Notes: generated from the letters alone by a model not told the origin. A stretch of 64,000 bases of DNA from Pseudophaeobacter sp. (GCA_027019165.1 JALUXC010000012.1:310001-374000), one strand, 5' to 3'. Shown: positions 44,729 to 57,297, numbered from the stretch's first letter. A program made the numbers and translations.

Positions 44729-46180
44729 ATGGGCGAAGATTTTTCCACCGGCAAGCTGGCCCAGATGGGCCTCTTGTCCTCCGATGCTTGTGCCCTGGCC
44801 TCTGAACTGGTCAAGCGGGTGCAGGCAGAGGGTATTGAAACCATCCGCGTTCTCTTCGCGGACCAGCATGGGATCCTGCGCGGAAAGACCCTGGTGGCAA
44901 AAGCCTTCGGCAGCCTGTTTGACGCTGGGCTCAATGTGCCCTCGACGCTGCTGTTAAAGGATACCTCTCACCGGACCGCCTTTCCGGTCTGGTCCGAAGC
45001 GGGTGAGGGGCCTGCGCATCTGATGCAAGGCGCAAGCGACGTGATGCTGGTGCCGCGGCCGGAAAGCTTTCGCGTGTTGCCCTGGTCGCCTCAATCCGCA
45101 TGGATGTTGTGTACGCCGGTGATGCGGGACGGCAGCGCAATCGCCTTTGCCTCCGATACCGTTCTGCAGAATGCTGTCGGCAGCTTGGCAGAACAAGGCA
45201 TGGCGGCGACCCTCGGACTGGAGGTGGAGTTCCAGATCTTCGAGCGTCTGGATGGGGCCCGCGCCCACAGCCAGTCGACCATGCCCGGGGCCCCGGTCGA
45301 GACCCGCAATCTGGCGCAGGGTTACCAATACCTGACCGAGATCCGATATGGCGAGATGGAGCCTGCGCTGGACCTCATTCGGCGCCATGCACAAGGGCTG
45401 GGCCTGGAGGTGCGCTCGGTCGAGGTGGAGATGGGGCCCAGCCAGGTTGAACTCACCTTTGCCCCGGCGGATCCGATGACCCAGGCAGATGCCATGGTGA
45501 TGTTCCGCACCATGGTCAAGGAAGTCTGCGCCGCCGAGGGCCTGCACGCCAGCTTCATGGCCAAGCCCCGGCTGGAGAACGCCATGGCCAACGGCTGGCA
45601 TGTGCATCAGTCGCTGCAGGATGTCGCCACGGGGCGCAACCTTTTCTTGCCAGAGGCGGATGGCAGCCTCAGCGCGGCGGCTTCCGGCTGGATCGCGGGG
45701 CTGTTGACCCATGCCAAGGCGGCCTCGCTGATGATTGCGCCGACGGTCAACAGCTACAAACGCTATCAGCCGTTTCAGCTGGCGCCGAACCGCATCCAGT
45801 GGGGCGCGGACAATCGCGGCGCCATGCTGCGGGCGCTGATGGCGCCGAATGATCCCGCCAGCCGCATCGAAAACCGCGCGCCGGATAGTTCCGCCAACCC
45901 CTACTATGCTTTCGCCGCGCAATTGATTGCGGGGGCAGCCGGGATCGCAGCGGGCGCCGTGGCGCCTGAGCCAACAACCTCGCCCTACGCGGAGGGAGCC
46001 GAGCTGCTGCCCACCTCACTTGGGGAAGCGCTGGATGCCTTTGAAGGGAACGACCTTTTCGACGCCGCTCTGGGAGAGGGGTTCACCGCCTACCTGAGCC
46101 ACCTCAAGCGGTTCGAATGGGAGCGTTATCTCGGCACCATTTCCGAGTGGGAGCAGGCTGAGTATTTCAACCTGTTCTGA
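44729..46180 (+). CDS. Glutamine synthetase family ligase (GlnT / gamma-glutamylamide synthetase type)
   Basis: 483 residues with glutamine synthetase landmarks: the N-terminal DQHGILRGK, EVEFQIFE, NGWHVHQSL near 288, and ENRAPDSSANPYYAF near 390. The family joins glutamate to ammonia or an amine at ATP cost. Relatives include PuuA and GmaS. I chose the ATG at 44729 with AGAGG upstream. Being one gene after a Rieske oxygenase, it might amidate an amine substrate before oxidation, as AtdA1 does for aniline; that is an inference only. Confidence 0.8.
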   Translation: MGEDFSTGKLAQMGLLSSDACALASELVKRVQAEGIETIRVLFADQHGILRGKTLVAKAFGSLFDAGLNVPSTLLLKDTSHRTAFPVWSEAGEGPAHLMQGASDVMLVPRPESFRVLPWSPQSAWMLCTPVMRDGSAIAFASDTVLQNAVGSLAEQGMAATLGLEVEFQIFERLDGARAHSQSTMPGAPVETRNLAQGYQYLTEIRYGEMEPALDLIRRHAQGLGLEVRSVEVEMGPSQVELTFAPADPMTQADAMVMFRTMVKEVCAAEGLHASFMAKPRLENAMANGWHVHQSLQDVATGRNLFLPEADGSLSAAASGWIAGLLTHAKAASLMIAPTVNSYKRYQPFQLAPNRIQWGADNRGAMLRALMAPNDPASRIENRAPDSSANPYYAFAAQLIAGAAGIAAGAVAPEPTTSPYAEGAELLPTSLGEALDAFEGNDLFDAALGEGFTAYLSHLKRFEWERYLGTISEWEQAEYFNLF

Positions 46181-46261
46181 AACCGGCGCACTGGTCACGC
46201 AAAAGCGACATTTTTGGCCCTGTTTGCGTCTTGATGGGGGGGCACTGCGCTGCTAGTGTCA

Positions 46262-46445
46262 CAGCGCGCAGACGGGAGAACCGCGGCGGAGCAGAATCGT
46301 GTTGCTCCAAAGTGGTGCCGAAGGAGCAACCGCCCCGGAAACTCTCAGGCCAAAGGGACCGCCCGCGCAATGAACTCTGGAGAGACCCCGGACACACCCG
46401 GGGCGCCGAAGGGATAGCGATCTCAGGCAACAAGGACAGAGGGGG
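46262..46445 (+). ncRNA. Tandem glycine riboswitch
   Basis: Two consecutive aptamers. The first contains gacgggagaac, gccgaaggagcaac and actctcaggccaaagggacc (about 46268-46360). The second contains ctctggagagacc, gccgaagggatagc and tctcaggcaacaaggaca (about 46375-46440). This is the known gcvT-motif glycine riboswitch, and the gcvT gene starts about 100 bases later. It should switch on gcvTHP when glycine accumulates. Confidence 0.93.
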
Positions 46446-46540
46446 CATCGAAGTGTGCAGGATCAATCTGCGCGAAACTTGGATGCCGGACCCATTCGAC
46501 CAGATGGATCGGACCGGCCGTGACAACGGGACGGACGCGC

Positions 46541-47680
46541 ATGTCTGACGAAACCACGTCTGAATTGAAAAAGACGCCTCTTTTTGCTTTGCACGAGGAG
46601 CTTGGCGGCAAGATGGTGCCCTTTGCGGGCTACCTGATGCCGGTGCAATATCCGATGGGGATCATGGGCGAGCACAAGCACACCCGCGCTATGGCCGGTC
46701 TTTTCGACGTCAGCCATATGGGGCAGGTGATCCTGAAGGCCGACAGTTATCGGGCCGTGGCCGAAGCGTTCGAGGCTCTGGTGCCGATGGATGTGCTCGG
46801 CCTCAAGGAAGGCCGCCAGCGCTATGGTCTCTTCACCAACGATCAGGGCGGCATCGAGGACGATTTGATGTTCGCCAATCGCGGCGATCATCTGTTTGTT
46901 GTGGTGAATGCGGCCTGCAAGGAGGCGGACATTGCGCGCATGAAGGCCGCACTTGAGCCTGCCGTCACGGTGACCCCGGTCACGGATCGCGCGCTACTGG
47001 CGCTGCAAGGCCCTGCGGCAGAGGCCGTCTTGTCCTCTATCGTTCCCGCTGCGGCCGCGATGACCTTCATGGATGTAGCGACGCTCAATGCCGATGGGGT
47101 TGAGTTGTGGGTTTCTCGCTCGGGCTATACCGGCGAGGATGGGTATGAAATCTCTGTACCTGCGGATAAGGCCGAGGCCTTCGCCCGTCGCCTGCTGGCC
47201 CACGCCGATGTGGAGCCGATCGGCCTCGGCGCGCGGGACTCCTTGCGTCTTGAGGGCGGTCTTTGCCTTTATGGTCATGATATCGATGCGGAAACCCGCC
47301 CCGCTGCGGCTTCGCTGACCTGGGCCATTCAAAAGGTGCGCCGCGCTGGCGGTGACCGTGAAGGCGGTTTCCCCGGTGCTGCTGCGGTCTTTGCCGAGAT
47401 GGCGGATGGGCCAAGCCAGCGCCGTGTGGGGCTCAAACCCGAAGGGCGTGCGCCGATGCGCGAGGGCGTGGAACTGTTCGCCGAGGCAGAAGGTGGCGTG
47501 GCGATCGGAAAGATCACCTCCGGCGGCTTTGGCCCCACCGTGGGCGGCCCGGTTGCCATGGGCTATGTGCCTGCCGATATGGCGGCCCCCGGCACTCAGA
47601 TTTTCGGCGAGCTGCGCGGCAAGCGCGTGCCCGTCACCGTTGCATCGCTGCCCTTCGTGGCGGCCAACTTCAAGCGCTGA
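46541..47680 (+). CDS. gcvT: Aminomethyltransferase (glycine cleavage T protein)
   Basis: 379 residues with GCV_T landmarks: the N-terminal LFALHEELGGKMVPFAGY, FDVSHMGQ, VFNQGGIEDD-like segment (TNDQGGIEDDL) and a C-terminal domain with ITSGGFGPTVGG. It transfers the methylene group of glycine to tetrahydrofolate, releasing ammonia. I used the ATG at 46541 (MSDETTS) rather than the GTG seven codons upstream. It is the first gene after the glycine riboswitch; gcvH and gcvP follow. Confidence 0.95.
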   Translation: MSDETTSELKKTPLFALHEELGGKMVPFAGYLMPVQYPMGIMGEHKHTRAMAGLFDVSHMGQVILKADSYRAVAEAFEALVPMDVLGLKEGRQRYGLFTNDQGGIEDDLMFANRGDHLFVVVNAACKEADIARMKAALEPAVTVTPVTDRALLALQGPAAEAVLSSIVPAAAAMTFMDVATLNADGVELWVSRSGYTGEDGYEISVPADKAEAFARRLLAHADVEPIGLGARDSLRLEGGLCLYGHDIDAETRPAAASLTWAIQKVRRAGGDREGGFPGAAAVFAEMADGPSQRRVGLKPEGRAPMREGVELFAEAEGGVAIGKITSGGFGPTVGGPVAMGYVPADMAAPGTQIFGELRGKRVPVTVASLPFVAANFKR

Positions 47681-47719
47681 AACCAGACACAAAGCGCATT
47701 GGTTCAAAGGGAAAAGACC

Positions 47720-48079
47720 ATGAAATACACCGAAGAACACGAGTGGCTGCAGGCCGAGGGAGAGATCATCACCGTAGGCATCACCGCGCATGCGGCTGAA
47801 CAGCTGGGCGATGTGGTCTTTGTCGAACTGCCCGAGGTCGGCACCGAAGTCACCAAGGACGAAGAGATCGTGGTGATCGAATCCGTCAAGGCCGCCTCTG
47901 ACATCCTGTCGCCGCTGGATGGTGAGATCGTCGAGATCAACGAAGCCATCGTCGATGAGCCGGGCAAGGTCAACGAAGACCCCGAAGGCGGCGCCTGGTT
48001 CTTCAAGATCAAGCCCTCCGACCTGTCCCCCATGGACGACTACATGGATGAAGCTGGTTACAAGGCCTTCATCGGCTGA
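47720..48079 (+). CDS. gcvH: Glycine cleavage H protein (lipoyl carrier)
   Basis: 119 residues, the usual GcvH length. It starts with YTEEHEWLQ and carries the lipoylation motif ESVKAAS, whose Lys is modified. It shuttles the aminomethyl group between P and T proteins. The ATG at 47720 follows AAAGGGAAAAG. It is 39 bases after gcvT. Confidence 0.97.
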   Translation: MKYTEEHEWLQAEGEIITVGITAHAAEQLGDVVFVELPEVGTEVTKDEEIVVIESVKAASDILSPLDGEIVEINEAIVDEPGKVNEDPEGGAWFFKIKPSDLSPMDDYMDEAGYKAFIG

Positions 48080-48186
48080 TGATTTTTCCCCGCCTCTGGA
48101 TGGGGGCGGGGATACTGTACCTGGCAACCGGGCCTGCCCGCTGCCTTTCCTTTTGTCCGAACCCATGATCCTCGAAGGGGTGCCTC

Positions 48187-51033
<2,847 letters not shown>

Positions 51034-51069
51034 TAAGGCGCTGTCGCGGCTTTATCAAAGATCTTAGAC

Positions 51070-51096
51070 TGGGCCCCTGACGTGGGGCCCTTTTTC
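51070..51096 (+). terminator. Rho-independent terminator of gcvTHP
   Basis: Stem gggcccc at 51071-51077 pairs with ggggccc at 51084-51090, followed by five T residues. It lies 36 bases after the gcvP stop. The remaining gap to 51384 holds only the promoter area of the next gene and no supported ORF. Confidence 0.85.
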
Positions 51097-51384
51097 CCGA
51101 CACTGCGTCACTCGGTTCAGCTTTTAAGAAATGTCAAAGGTTCCGCGATTCGTCGTGCAGAGAAATGTGGGTGCCTCGGCGGGAAATATTCATTCCAAAA
51201 TGGCGCATTTGATGAAATTTTCCTGCGTACTCGGCGCAGAATGACCGATCAAAACGCACAAGATCCAAGCTGAAAGATATTTAACGGAACTATTGCGCTG
51301 ATGCGGAAAATCCAAATCTTTTTGCTAAGCAGGTCTTAAGGGCTTGCAGGTTCCATAGCGACGTACCTTGCTAAGGAGCAAAAC

Positions 51385-52161
51385 ATGAAAATCGGTATTG
51401 CAGCCTGTTTGTCTGCATCTGTCCTGTTCTTCTCAAATTCTGCTATTGCGGCAGATATCACGGTCATGGCTGGGGATTTGCCGCCAATGATCAATCAGGA
51501 TGGAACCGGCCGTGAGGCCGAGATCATTTCTAGTGTTTTGGGGCACTGCGGTCACACTACGACTTTTGTGGTGCAGCCCTTCACACGGCACTGGCAGTCC
51601 TTCGAGAACGGATCCGGTGATGCGGTTGCCACGGTTCCCGTCGGCATGCCGACTGCCGGAACCCAGACACAAGCCTACATCAACTATCAAAATGGCGTGT
51701 CTTTCCTGACCTCTTCAAATCAGCAGGCGGATGCTCTGTCCGATCTGGCGGGCTGGGACATCGTCGCGTTCGAGGGGGCCAGCAACATCATTCCGGGATT
51801 GGGTGATGTGACTGGCAGTTTCAAATCCTACCGCGAAATGGCCGATCAGAAGACGCAAAGCAAGCTGCTCTATGGCAAGCGCGTAAACGGCATTTTGGGA
51901 GATGGTATGCTGTTTGCCGAATTCAGCCGCCAACTGCAGGAGGCGGGTGCCTCATCCGGGGTGGATGCAAGCCAGCCAATCGAGTTCCGGGCGATTTTTG
52001 AACCGAGCCCCTATGCCATGAGCTTCCGGGATCCGGCGATTGCTGCGGACTTTGACCGTTGCTTTGCGGAACTCGAAGCCAACGGTACCATTCGGGAAAT
52101 CAATACACGCTGGACCGAAAAGTACCGCGACGCTCTTGAGGACAACTATCTGTCCTACTGA
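51385..52161 (+). CDS. Family-3 periplasmic solute-binding protein (PBP2 fold)
   Basis: 258 residues with a signal peptide (FSNSAIAA cleavage region near residue 22). The mature part resembles SBP_bac_3 proteins (PBP2 fold), with an early AGDLPPMIN and a final IREINTRWTEKYRDAL helix. AAGGAG precedes the ATG at 51385. No ABC permease genes follow; instead a chemoreceptor gene does, 266 bases on. It may therefore serve as a ligand-binding partner for chemotaxis rather than uptake, which is an inference from context. The ligand is unknown. Confidence 0.75.
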   Translation: MKIGIAACLSASVLFFSNSAIAADITVMAGDLPPMINQDGTGREAEIISSVLGHCGHTTTFVVQPFTRHWQSFENGSGDAVATVPVGMPTAGTQTQAYINYQNGVSFLTSSNQQADALSDLAGWDIVAFEGASNIIPGLGDVTGSFKSYREMADQKTQSKLLYGKRVNGILGDGMLFAEFSRQLQEAGASSGVDASQPIEFRAIFEPSPYAMSFRDPAIAADFDRCFAELEANGTIREINTRWTEKYRDALEDNYLSY

Positions 52162-52427
52162 AGCGTCTCGATGCCAGAGGCCGGGGCAATGTCCTGGCTC
52201 TCTGGTTGCGCGACAGAAATGATGCGCCATGCAGGACGCCGAAATGCGTCCTGAAGCAACCAAGGCAGGTAAGTTCAAAGTGTTCAGCCTGCCTTTGCAA
52301 GAGTGGTTTTGGGTGTCGAAGACGGACGGCCACGCAACAAAAGACGCCAGGCGGGCCGAGCTGAGGTTCTAGCCGACCGCGACGACCACGAAACGACAAC
52401 CGAGTGTTGTTCAACCGGAGCACTGAA

Positions 52428-54182
52428 ATGAAACGCCAACTGGCAAAAATCCTTGGTATGTCCATCAAGAGGAAGCTGCTGCTTCCAATTCTGGCCTGTA
52501 TCCTTGTGTCCAATGTGGCTTACACTGTTTTTTGGGCGTCCAAGCACAGCAGTGCTCTCATCGATGCCTTTGAGAACGAAGTGCAATTGGCGCAACGTTT
52601 TGTTGGGCCCCCGGTTGCCGCAGCGGTTTGGGATTTCAACGGCGATGCCGCCTTGGGCGCGCTGCAGGGCGTGGCCGAGATGGAGAACGCTGTCTTTGCC
52701 CAGGTTGTCGTGGACGGCCAGAGTTTTGCTGAGACCTTTGTGGTGGAAGGGCGCCGCGAGGAGTTCCTCAAGTCGGTTGCCACGCTGCTTGAGAATGGGG
52801 AGGCGGAAAGCACACAGGAAGTCAACCAGGTTGTCTACGTCAAATTCCCGATCGCACTTTCGGATGGGACTACCGTTGGCGAAATGGTCATGGGCTTCGA
52901 AAACGGAGCAATTCAGGAAACGGTATCTGCACTATACCTGCAGTCCGCGGTGATTGGCCTGGCGGTCTGCGTTTTGATTGGGTTGATCGTCTATTTCTCT
53001 GCTGCCTCGGTTACCCGGCCGCTGGACCGGATCGTCGACCGCATTGATGCCCTGCGCAATGGCGACATGGACAGTGATGTCCCAGAACAGCACCGCGGGG
53101 ACGAACTGGGGCGTCTTGCGGCCGCTGTTGAGGAGTTTGTCGAAGCCATGCGGGCAAATGCCGAATTGGAAGGCAAATCGCGCGCTGCGGCCCGTGAGCA
53201 GGCAGAGGTGGTTCAGGAACTTGCAAATGCTTTGAACAACCTGGCTTCGGGCAACCTGTCCTATCGGATCACCAAGAATATGAGCGAGCAGTACGTTGGG
53301 CTGCGCAGCGACTTCAACCAGACTGCCGAAACGCTGGATGATGTCATTGGTCGGGTTTTGTCCACCGTCGACAACATTGAACGTCAAACAAGTGATATGG
53401 CGGTTGGAACCGACAATCTGTCGCGGCGTACGGAAAACCAGGCCGCAACCCTGGAGGAAACGGCAGCTGCACTGGACAACATCACCTCAAGCGTCAAAAC
53501 GGCGACCGAGCAAACCCGCGAAGTCGAAGCCACAATTGCCAACACCACCGCAGAAGTGCAGCGCAGCGGCGACATCGTCAAGCGCACGGTTGCGGCCATG
53601 CAGGAGATCAACGAGGCTTCGGACAAGATTTCCGAGATCAACAGCGTCATTGACGATATCTCCTTCCAGACCAACCTTCTGGCTCTCAATGCCGGCGTGG
53701 AAGCGGCCCGGGCGGGCGAGTTTGGCCGCGGTTTTGCAGTCGTGGCTTCTGAGGTGCGGTCTCTGGCGCTCAAATCGGCCAATTCTGCAAATGAAATCCG
53801 TGGCCTGATCCAAAGCAGCTCTGAGAAGGTCAAGATCGGGGTAGACCTTGTGGATGCAGCCGGTGCATCTCTGGAAGAGATCATCGGCAAAATCCAATCC
53901 GTTTCTGATCTTGTCAGCCAGATCGCAGCCTCTTCCGGTGAGCAGGCAGTTACAATCTCTGAGATCAACTCTGGCATGACTGAACTGGATCGTGTGACCC
54001 AGCAGAATGCAAGCATGGTGCTGAAATCCAGCGAGCAGGGCAGAACTCTGCAACAGGCGGCAAGCGAACTGGCCCGTCTGGTCGCTCAGTTCAAACCTTC
54101 TGCCAAGGCCATAGCCGCCAGCCGGTCTGGGAGCGGCACAGGGGCCTATTCAGAATTTGAGCAGGACCGCTTAGCGGGGTAA
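52428..54182 (+). CDS. Methyl-accepting chemotaxis protein
   Basis: 584 residues. The first membrane segment is at about 17-38 ([20 protein letters not shown]). A periplasmic sensor of about 130 residues is followed by the second segment ([17 protein letters not shown]) and a HAMP domain. The signalling domain contains [19 protein letters not shown], the conserved hairpin tip. I prefer the ATG at 52428, preceded by GGAG. The sensor has no recognisable known domain. Neighbouring binding protein may present its ligand. No CheA/W genes are in the window. Confidence 0.92.
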   Translation: MKRQLAKILGMSIKRKLLLPILACILVSNVAYTVFWASKHSSALIDAFENEVQLAQRFVGPPVAAAVWDFNGDAALGALQGVAEMENAVFAQVVVDGQSFAETFVVEGRREEFLKSVATLLENGEAESTQEVNQVVYVKFPIALSDGTTVGEMVMGFENGAIQETVSALYLQSAVIGLAVCVLIGLIVYFSAASVTRPLDRIVDRIDALRNGDMDSDVPEQHRGDELGRLAAAVEEFVEAMRANAELEGKSRAAAREQAEVVQELANALNNLASGNLSYRITKNMSEQYVGLRSDFNQTAETLDDVIGRVLSTVDNIERQTSDMAVGTDNLSRRTENQAATLEETAAALDNITSSVKTATEQTREVEATIANTTAEVQRSGDIVKRTVAAMQEINEASDKISEINSVIDDISFQTNLLALNAGVEAARAGEFGRGFAVVASEVRSLALKSANSANEIRGLIQSSSEKVKIGVDLVDAAGASLEEIIGKIQSVSDLVSQIAASSGEQAVTISEINSGMTELDRVTQQNASMVLKSSEQGRTLQQAASELARLVAQFKPSAKAIAASRSGSGTGAYSEFEQDRLAG

Positions 54183-54206
54183 TATGACCTGCTTTCCAAA
54201 GGATTG

Positions 54207-54232
54207 GTCGGCCCGCAGTCCTGCGGGCCGAC
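54207..54232. terminator. Perfect 12-base-arm hairpin between convergent genes
   Basis: gtcggcccgcag at 54207-54218 pairs with ctgcgggccgac at 54221-54232, loop of two bases. No T-tract follows on the plus strand. It lies between the chemoreceptor stop and the convergent gene ending at 54248, so bidirectional termination is likely. Confidence 0.6.
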
Positions 54233-54247
54233 AGAATATTTGAAGAG

Positions 54248-55258
54248 CTACCCGCAAATATTCTGAAGCCGGACCCAATCGGCGTCGCTCAACACGGGCT
54301 CCAGGCTGCGGCCCGCCATCGGATCCGCTTCTATCAGCCCGAGTGTGGTCTCTCCGGTGATGTCGATTGCATAGGCATATGGCGTCGACGGAATGGCGGA
54401 CCGGGCAAATTCAGCCAACAGTCTTTCATTGGCCACTGGCGGGCGCGGTGATCCGAGGACCGTTTCGACATAATGATCCAGAGTCTCTCGCTTTAGCTGT
54501 CCGGTGGTCAACAGGCGGAAAGAGGCTGGTGTCCCGCCTGATATCAAAAGCTCTGCCAGTGGATCGACCATTTGCGCGCGTGCGCGTTCCGCCAGAATTG
54601 CGCCTGCTGCAACCGCGGGGTCTTCGTAGTCCTCCGCAAAGTTTTTGTTCAACAGGACAATACCGCCGGGCAGATGCAAACTGCTGGCCAGCCCTGATCG
54701 AAAGATCACAACGCGCCTTGTACCGGTGCGCAAGGCCAGTTTCTCTAGAACGGGAGCGGCATCAGAGCTTGAGCAGGCTTGCCCCGTGACGCGTTCGATC
54801 CGGCCCAACAATGCCTCCCCGATGGCTTTGCGTTTGATGTCGGGTACGACATTTACGGCGTGGTTCTGCAAGGCCCCCGGTAGCCAAAGGAAAACCAGAA
54901 GTGCCAATAGGCCCGTTGCCGCAAGTACGCTGGCCGCCCTCAAGCGTCCCGGATGCGGGCGACGGTGCTCGATGGCGGCCTGAACCCGTTCGATCGCGTC
55001 GAGCATCGTGACTTCGTCTTCGGCGATTTCCAGTGTCTCTCCCGGGTCTCCATCGGGATGAAACAGGGCCGGGAATTGGCCTGGGTTGGCGCGTTCAATT
55101 GCGGCAAGCGACCAATGGGCAAGGGGAGTGTCGTTCATGTCGGTTATCGTCAGCGTGGCATCTCCCACTGCGACGATAACGTCCCTGCGCTGCGCATCGG
55201 GAGATGCACGCCATAGGCCCGCAGCCTCCAGCCGTTGAAATTCCCTGAGTGCTGTCAT
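54248..55258 (-). CDS. Membrane protein with degenerate M48-peptidase-like domain
   Basis: 336 residues from the ATG at 55258; a longer frame has no support. One membrane segment lies at about 108-127. The C-terminal half has SLHLPGGIVLLNKN (194-206) followed by ILAERAR (221-227). M48 metallopeptidases have a lPGG segment then HExxH; here the two His are Ala and Arg while Glu remains. The protein is thus probably an inactive peptidase relative. This is motif reading, not a database match. The function is unknown. It converges with the chemoreceptor gene. Confidence 0.5.
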   Translation of the reverse strand: MTALREFQRLEAAGLWRASPDAQRRDVIVAVGDATLTITDMNDTPLAHWSLAAIERANPGQFPALFHPDGDPGETLEIAEDEVTMLDAIERVQAAIEHRRPHPGRLRAASVLAATGLLALLVFLWLPGALQNHAVNVVPDIKRKAIGEALLGRIERVTGQACSSSDAAPVLEKLALRTGTRRVVIFRSGLASSLHLPGGIVLLNKNFAEDYEDPAVAAGAILAERARAQMVDPLAELLISGGTPASFRLLTTGQLKRETLDHYVETVLGSPRPPVANERLLAEFARSAIPSTPYAYAIDITGETTLGLIEADPMAGRSLEPVLSDADWVRLQNICG

Positions 55259-55376
55259 CCAGGCTGCCCATATTTCTTTTTGGTCTGTTGACAGCAAATT
55301 AGCATGAGCTTTGGCAAAGCGGCAAACCGCTTTGCCAAAAAACGCAATCAGCACCGTAGAGCTGACAAGGTTGAGC

Positions 55377-55568
55377 CTAAGCCGGCTTCAGACCAAGCCG
55401 GGAAAAGATCATCGCGGCCGGGCAGAACCCGGTAAAGGCGTATTGAAACAGGTTGGCACCAACAAAAACAGTCAGCCACACAAAATGGGGCGAGACAAAC
55501 TGCGTCAGCACCACAGAGAGAAGAACAATGAAACCCGCCAGGGCCATTACCGCTCGGTTGATCGTCAT
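55377..55568 (-). CDS. YgaP-like DUF2892 membrane protein
   Basis: 63 residues with two membrane segments. MTINRAVMALAG at the start and FTGFCPAAMIFSRLG near the end are the signature of DUF2892 proteins, often found with rhodanese domains. GGAAA precedes the ATG. It sits alone between two minus-strand genes; no rhodanese gene is adjacent. Function unknown. Confidence 0.8.
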   Translation of the reverse strand: MTINRAVMALAGFIVLLSVVLTQFVSPHFVWLTVFVGANLFQYAFTGFCPAAMIFSRLGLKPA

Positions 55569-55671
55569 GTCATTTCCTTTCCATCGACGGCGCCGGACAA
55601 CGCCAATTACATTCCAAAATAGGAATGTTATAGGCCAAGTGCAAGGTGCAATCGAAGGATCAGGGGCGCCG

Positions 55672-57297
55672 TCAGGTGTTGGCGATCTTTCTCAGCTCGA
55701 ATTTCTGGATTTTGCCGGTCGAGGTTTTGGGGAGTTCCTGAAACACAACCTTCTTGGGTGCCTTGAACCCGGCGAGCGTTTCGCGGGAGAAAGCAATCAG
55801 GCCTGCTTCATCAACCGTGGCACCGTCTTTCAGTTCCACGAATGCGCAAGGCACTTCGCCCCATTTCTCATCCTGTTTGGCCACCACTGCGGCCAGGTTG
55901 ACATCCGGATGCGTCATCAGCACGCCCTCGACTTCGACGGACGAGATGTTTTCGCCACCCGAGATGATGATGTCCTTGGCGCGGTCGGCGATCTGGATAT
56001 AGCCATCGGGATGCTGGATTGCGATGTCGCCGGAATGGAAATATCCACCCTTGAAGCTCTCGGCGGTGGCTTCGGGGTTTTTCAGATAGCCTTTCATCAC
56101 CGAGTTGCCGCGCATGACGATTTCGCCCTGATCCTTGGCGTTCATCGGGATCTGCTTCATGTCTTCGTCGACCACGGTGATATGGTCCATCATCGGGAAA
56201 GCGACGCCCTGCCGGGCCTTGATCGCCGCACGTCCCTGCTGATCCAGCGCATCCCAGCTGCCGCCTTTCCACAGGCATTCGGTGACATGGCCATAGGTTT
56301 CCGTGAGCCCATAGACCTGCGTCACGTGAAAGCCGAGACGTTCAATCTTCTCGAGGGTCGCGGGGGCAGGGGGGGCGCCTGCGGTAAAGACTTCGACCGT
56401 ATGGTCAAAGGCGCGCCGCTCTTCCTCTTTGGCATTGACGATCATGTTGAGCACGATGGGCGCGCCGCCGAAATGGGTGACGCCTTCGTCGGCGATGGCG
56501 TCATAGACGGCGGGCGCGGTGATGTTGCGGCAGCAGACCAGGGTGCCGCCCAGAACCGGCATCATCCAGGTGTGGTTCCAGCCGTTGCAGTGAAACAGCG
56601 GCACGATCGTCAGATAGACCGGGTGCATGACCATCCGCCAGGAGATCACTGTCCCCATGGTCATCAGATAGGCGCCGCGGTGGTGATAGACGACGCCCTT
56701 GGGCCGCCCCGTGGTGCCAGAGGTGTAGTTCAGCGCCAGGCTTTCCCACTCATCCTCTGGCATGATCCATTCAAAATCATGGGCTGCATTGCCAAGGACC
56801 TCTTCATAGATCGGATAGCGGCCGCTCGCCGGGAACCCGGCGTCCGGATCGGGCACCTCGATCAGGATCGGGCCGTCCCTCTCCATCTGCGCCTTGGCCG
56901 CCTCGGCCAGGGGCAGGAATTCGGTATCAACCAGCGCGACCTTTGCGTCTCCATGGCCAAAGATATAGGCGACCGTGTCCACATCGAGGCGTGTGTTGAT
57001 GGTGTTGAGAACCGCACCGCAGGCAGGCACACCGAAATGCGCTTCGGCCTGGGCGGGGAGGTTGGGAATGAGGGTTGCCACCACATCGCCGGGTTTGACG
57101 CCCATGCCCGCCAGGGCCGAGGCAAGACGGGTGCAGCGGTCATAGTAGGCAGCATAGGTCTTGCGGTGCTTGCCGTAGACCACCGCTGGAACCTCGGCAA
57201 AGACATGCGCGGCGCGGCGCAGGTGCGACAGGGGCGTGAGCGGTACATAGTTTGCCGCGTTCTTTTCCAAACCGGTTTCGTCTTCCATCCAGCCCAT
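55672..57297 (-). CDS. AMP-binding acyl-CoA synthetase
   Basis: 541 residues with ANL-superfamily motifs: NYTSGTTGRPKGVVYHH (AMP-binding), YGLTETYGHV, GDIAIQHPDGYIQIADRAKDI in two parts, and the C-terminal PKTSTGKIQKFELR lysine. It activates a carboxylic acid to acyl-CoA. The ATG at 57297 has GGGAGGAA upstream, while the frame extends 25 codons more. It resembles the medium-chain/AAE1-like group. It may feed the beta-oxidation operon downstream on the same strand. Confidence 0.9.
   Translation of the reverse strand: MGWMEDETGLEKNAANYVPLTPLSHLRRAAHVFAEVPAVVYGKHRKTYAAYYDRCTRLASALAGMGVKPGDVVATLIPNLPAQAEAHFGVPACGAVLNTINTRLDVDTVAYIFGHGDAKVALVDTEFLPLAEAAKAQMERDGPILIEVPDPDAGFPASGRYPIYEEVLGNAAHDFEWIMPEDEWESLALNYTSGTTGRPKGVVYHHRGAYLMTMGTVISWRMVMHPVYLTIVPLFHCNGWNHTWMMPVLGGTLVCCRNITAPAVYDAIADEGVTHFGGAPIVLNMIVNAKEEERRAFDHTVEVFTAGAPPAPATLEKIERLGFHVTQVYGLTETYGHVTECLWKGGSWDALDQQGRAAIKARQGVAFPMMDHITVVDEDMKQIPMNAKDQGEIVMRGNSVMKGYLKNPEATAESFKGGYFHSGDIAIQHPDGYIQIADRAKDIIISGGENISSVEVEGVLMTHPDVNLAAVVAKQDEKWGEVPCAFVELKDGATVDEAGLIAFSRETLAGFKAPKKVVFQELPKTSTGKIQKFELRKIANT

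Noticed and set aside
51082-51273. 63-residue ORF after gcvP
   Set aside because: It overlaps the terminator, has no ribosome-binding site and no recognisable sequence.
55672-57297. Assigning the acyl-CoA ligase as DmdB (methylmercaptopropionate-CoA ligase)
   Set aside because: The N-terminus fits the AAE1-like acyl-CoA ligase group rather than DmdB as I recall it; no dmd neighbours.
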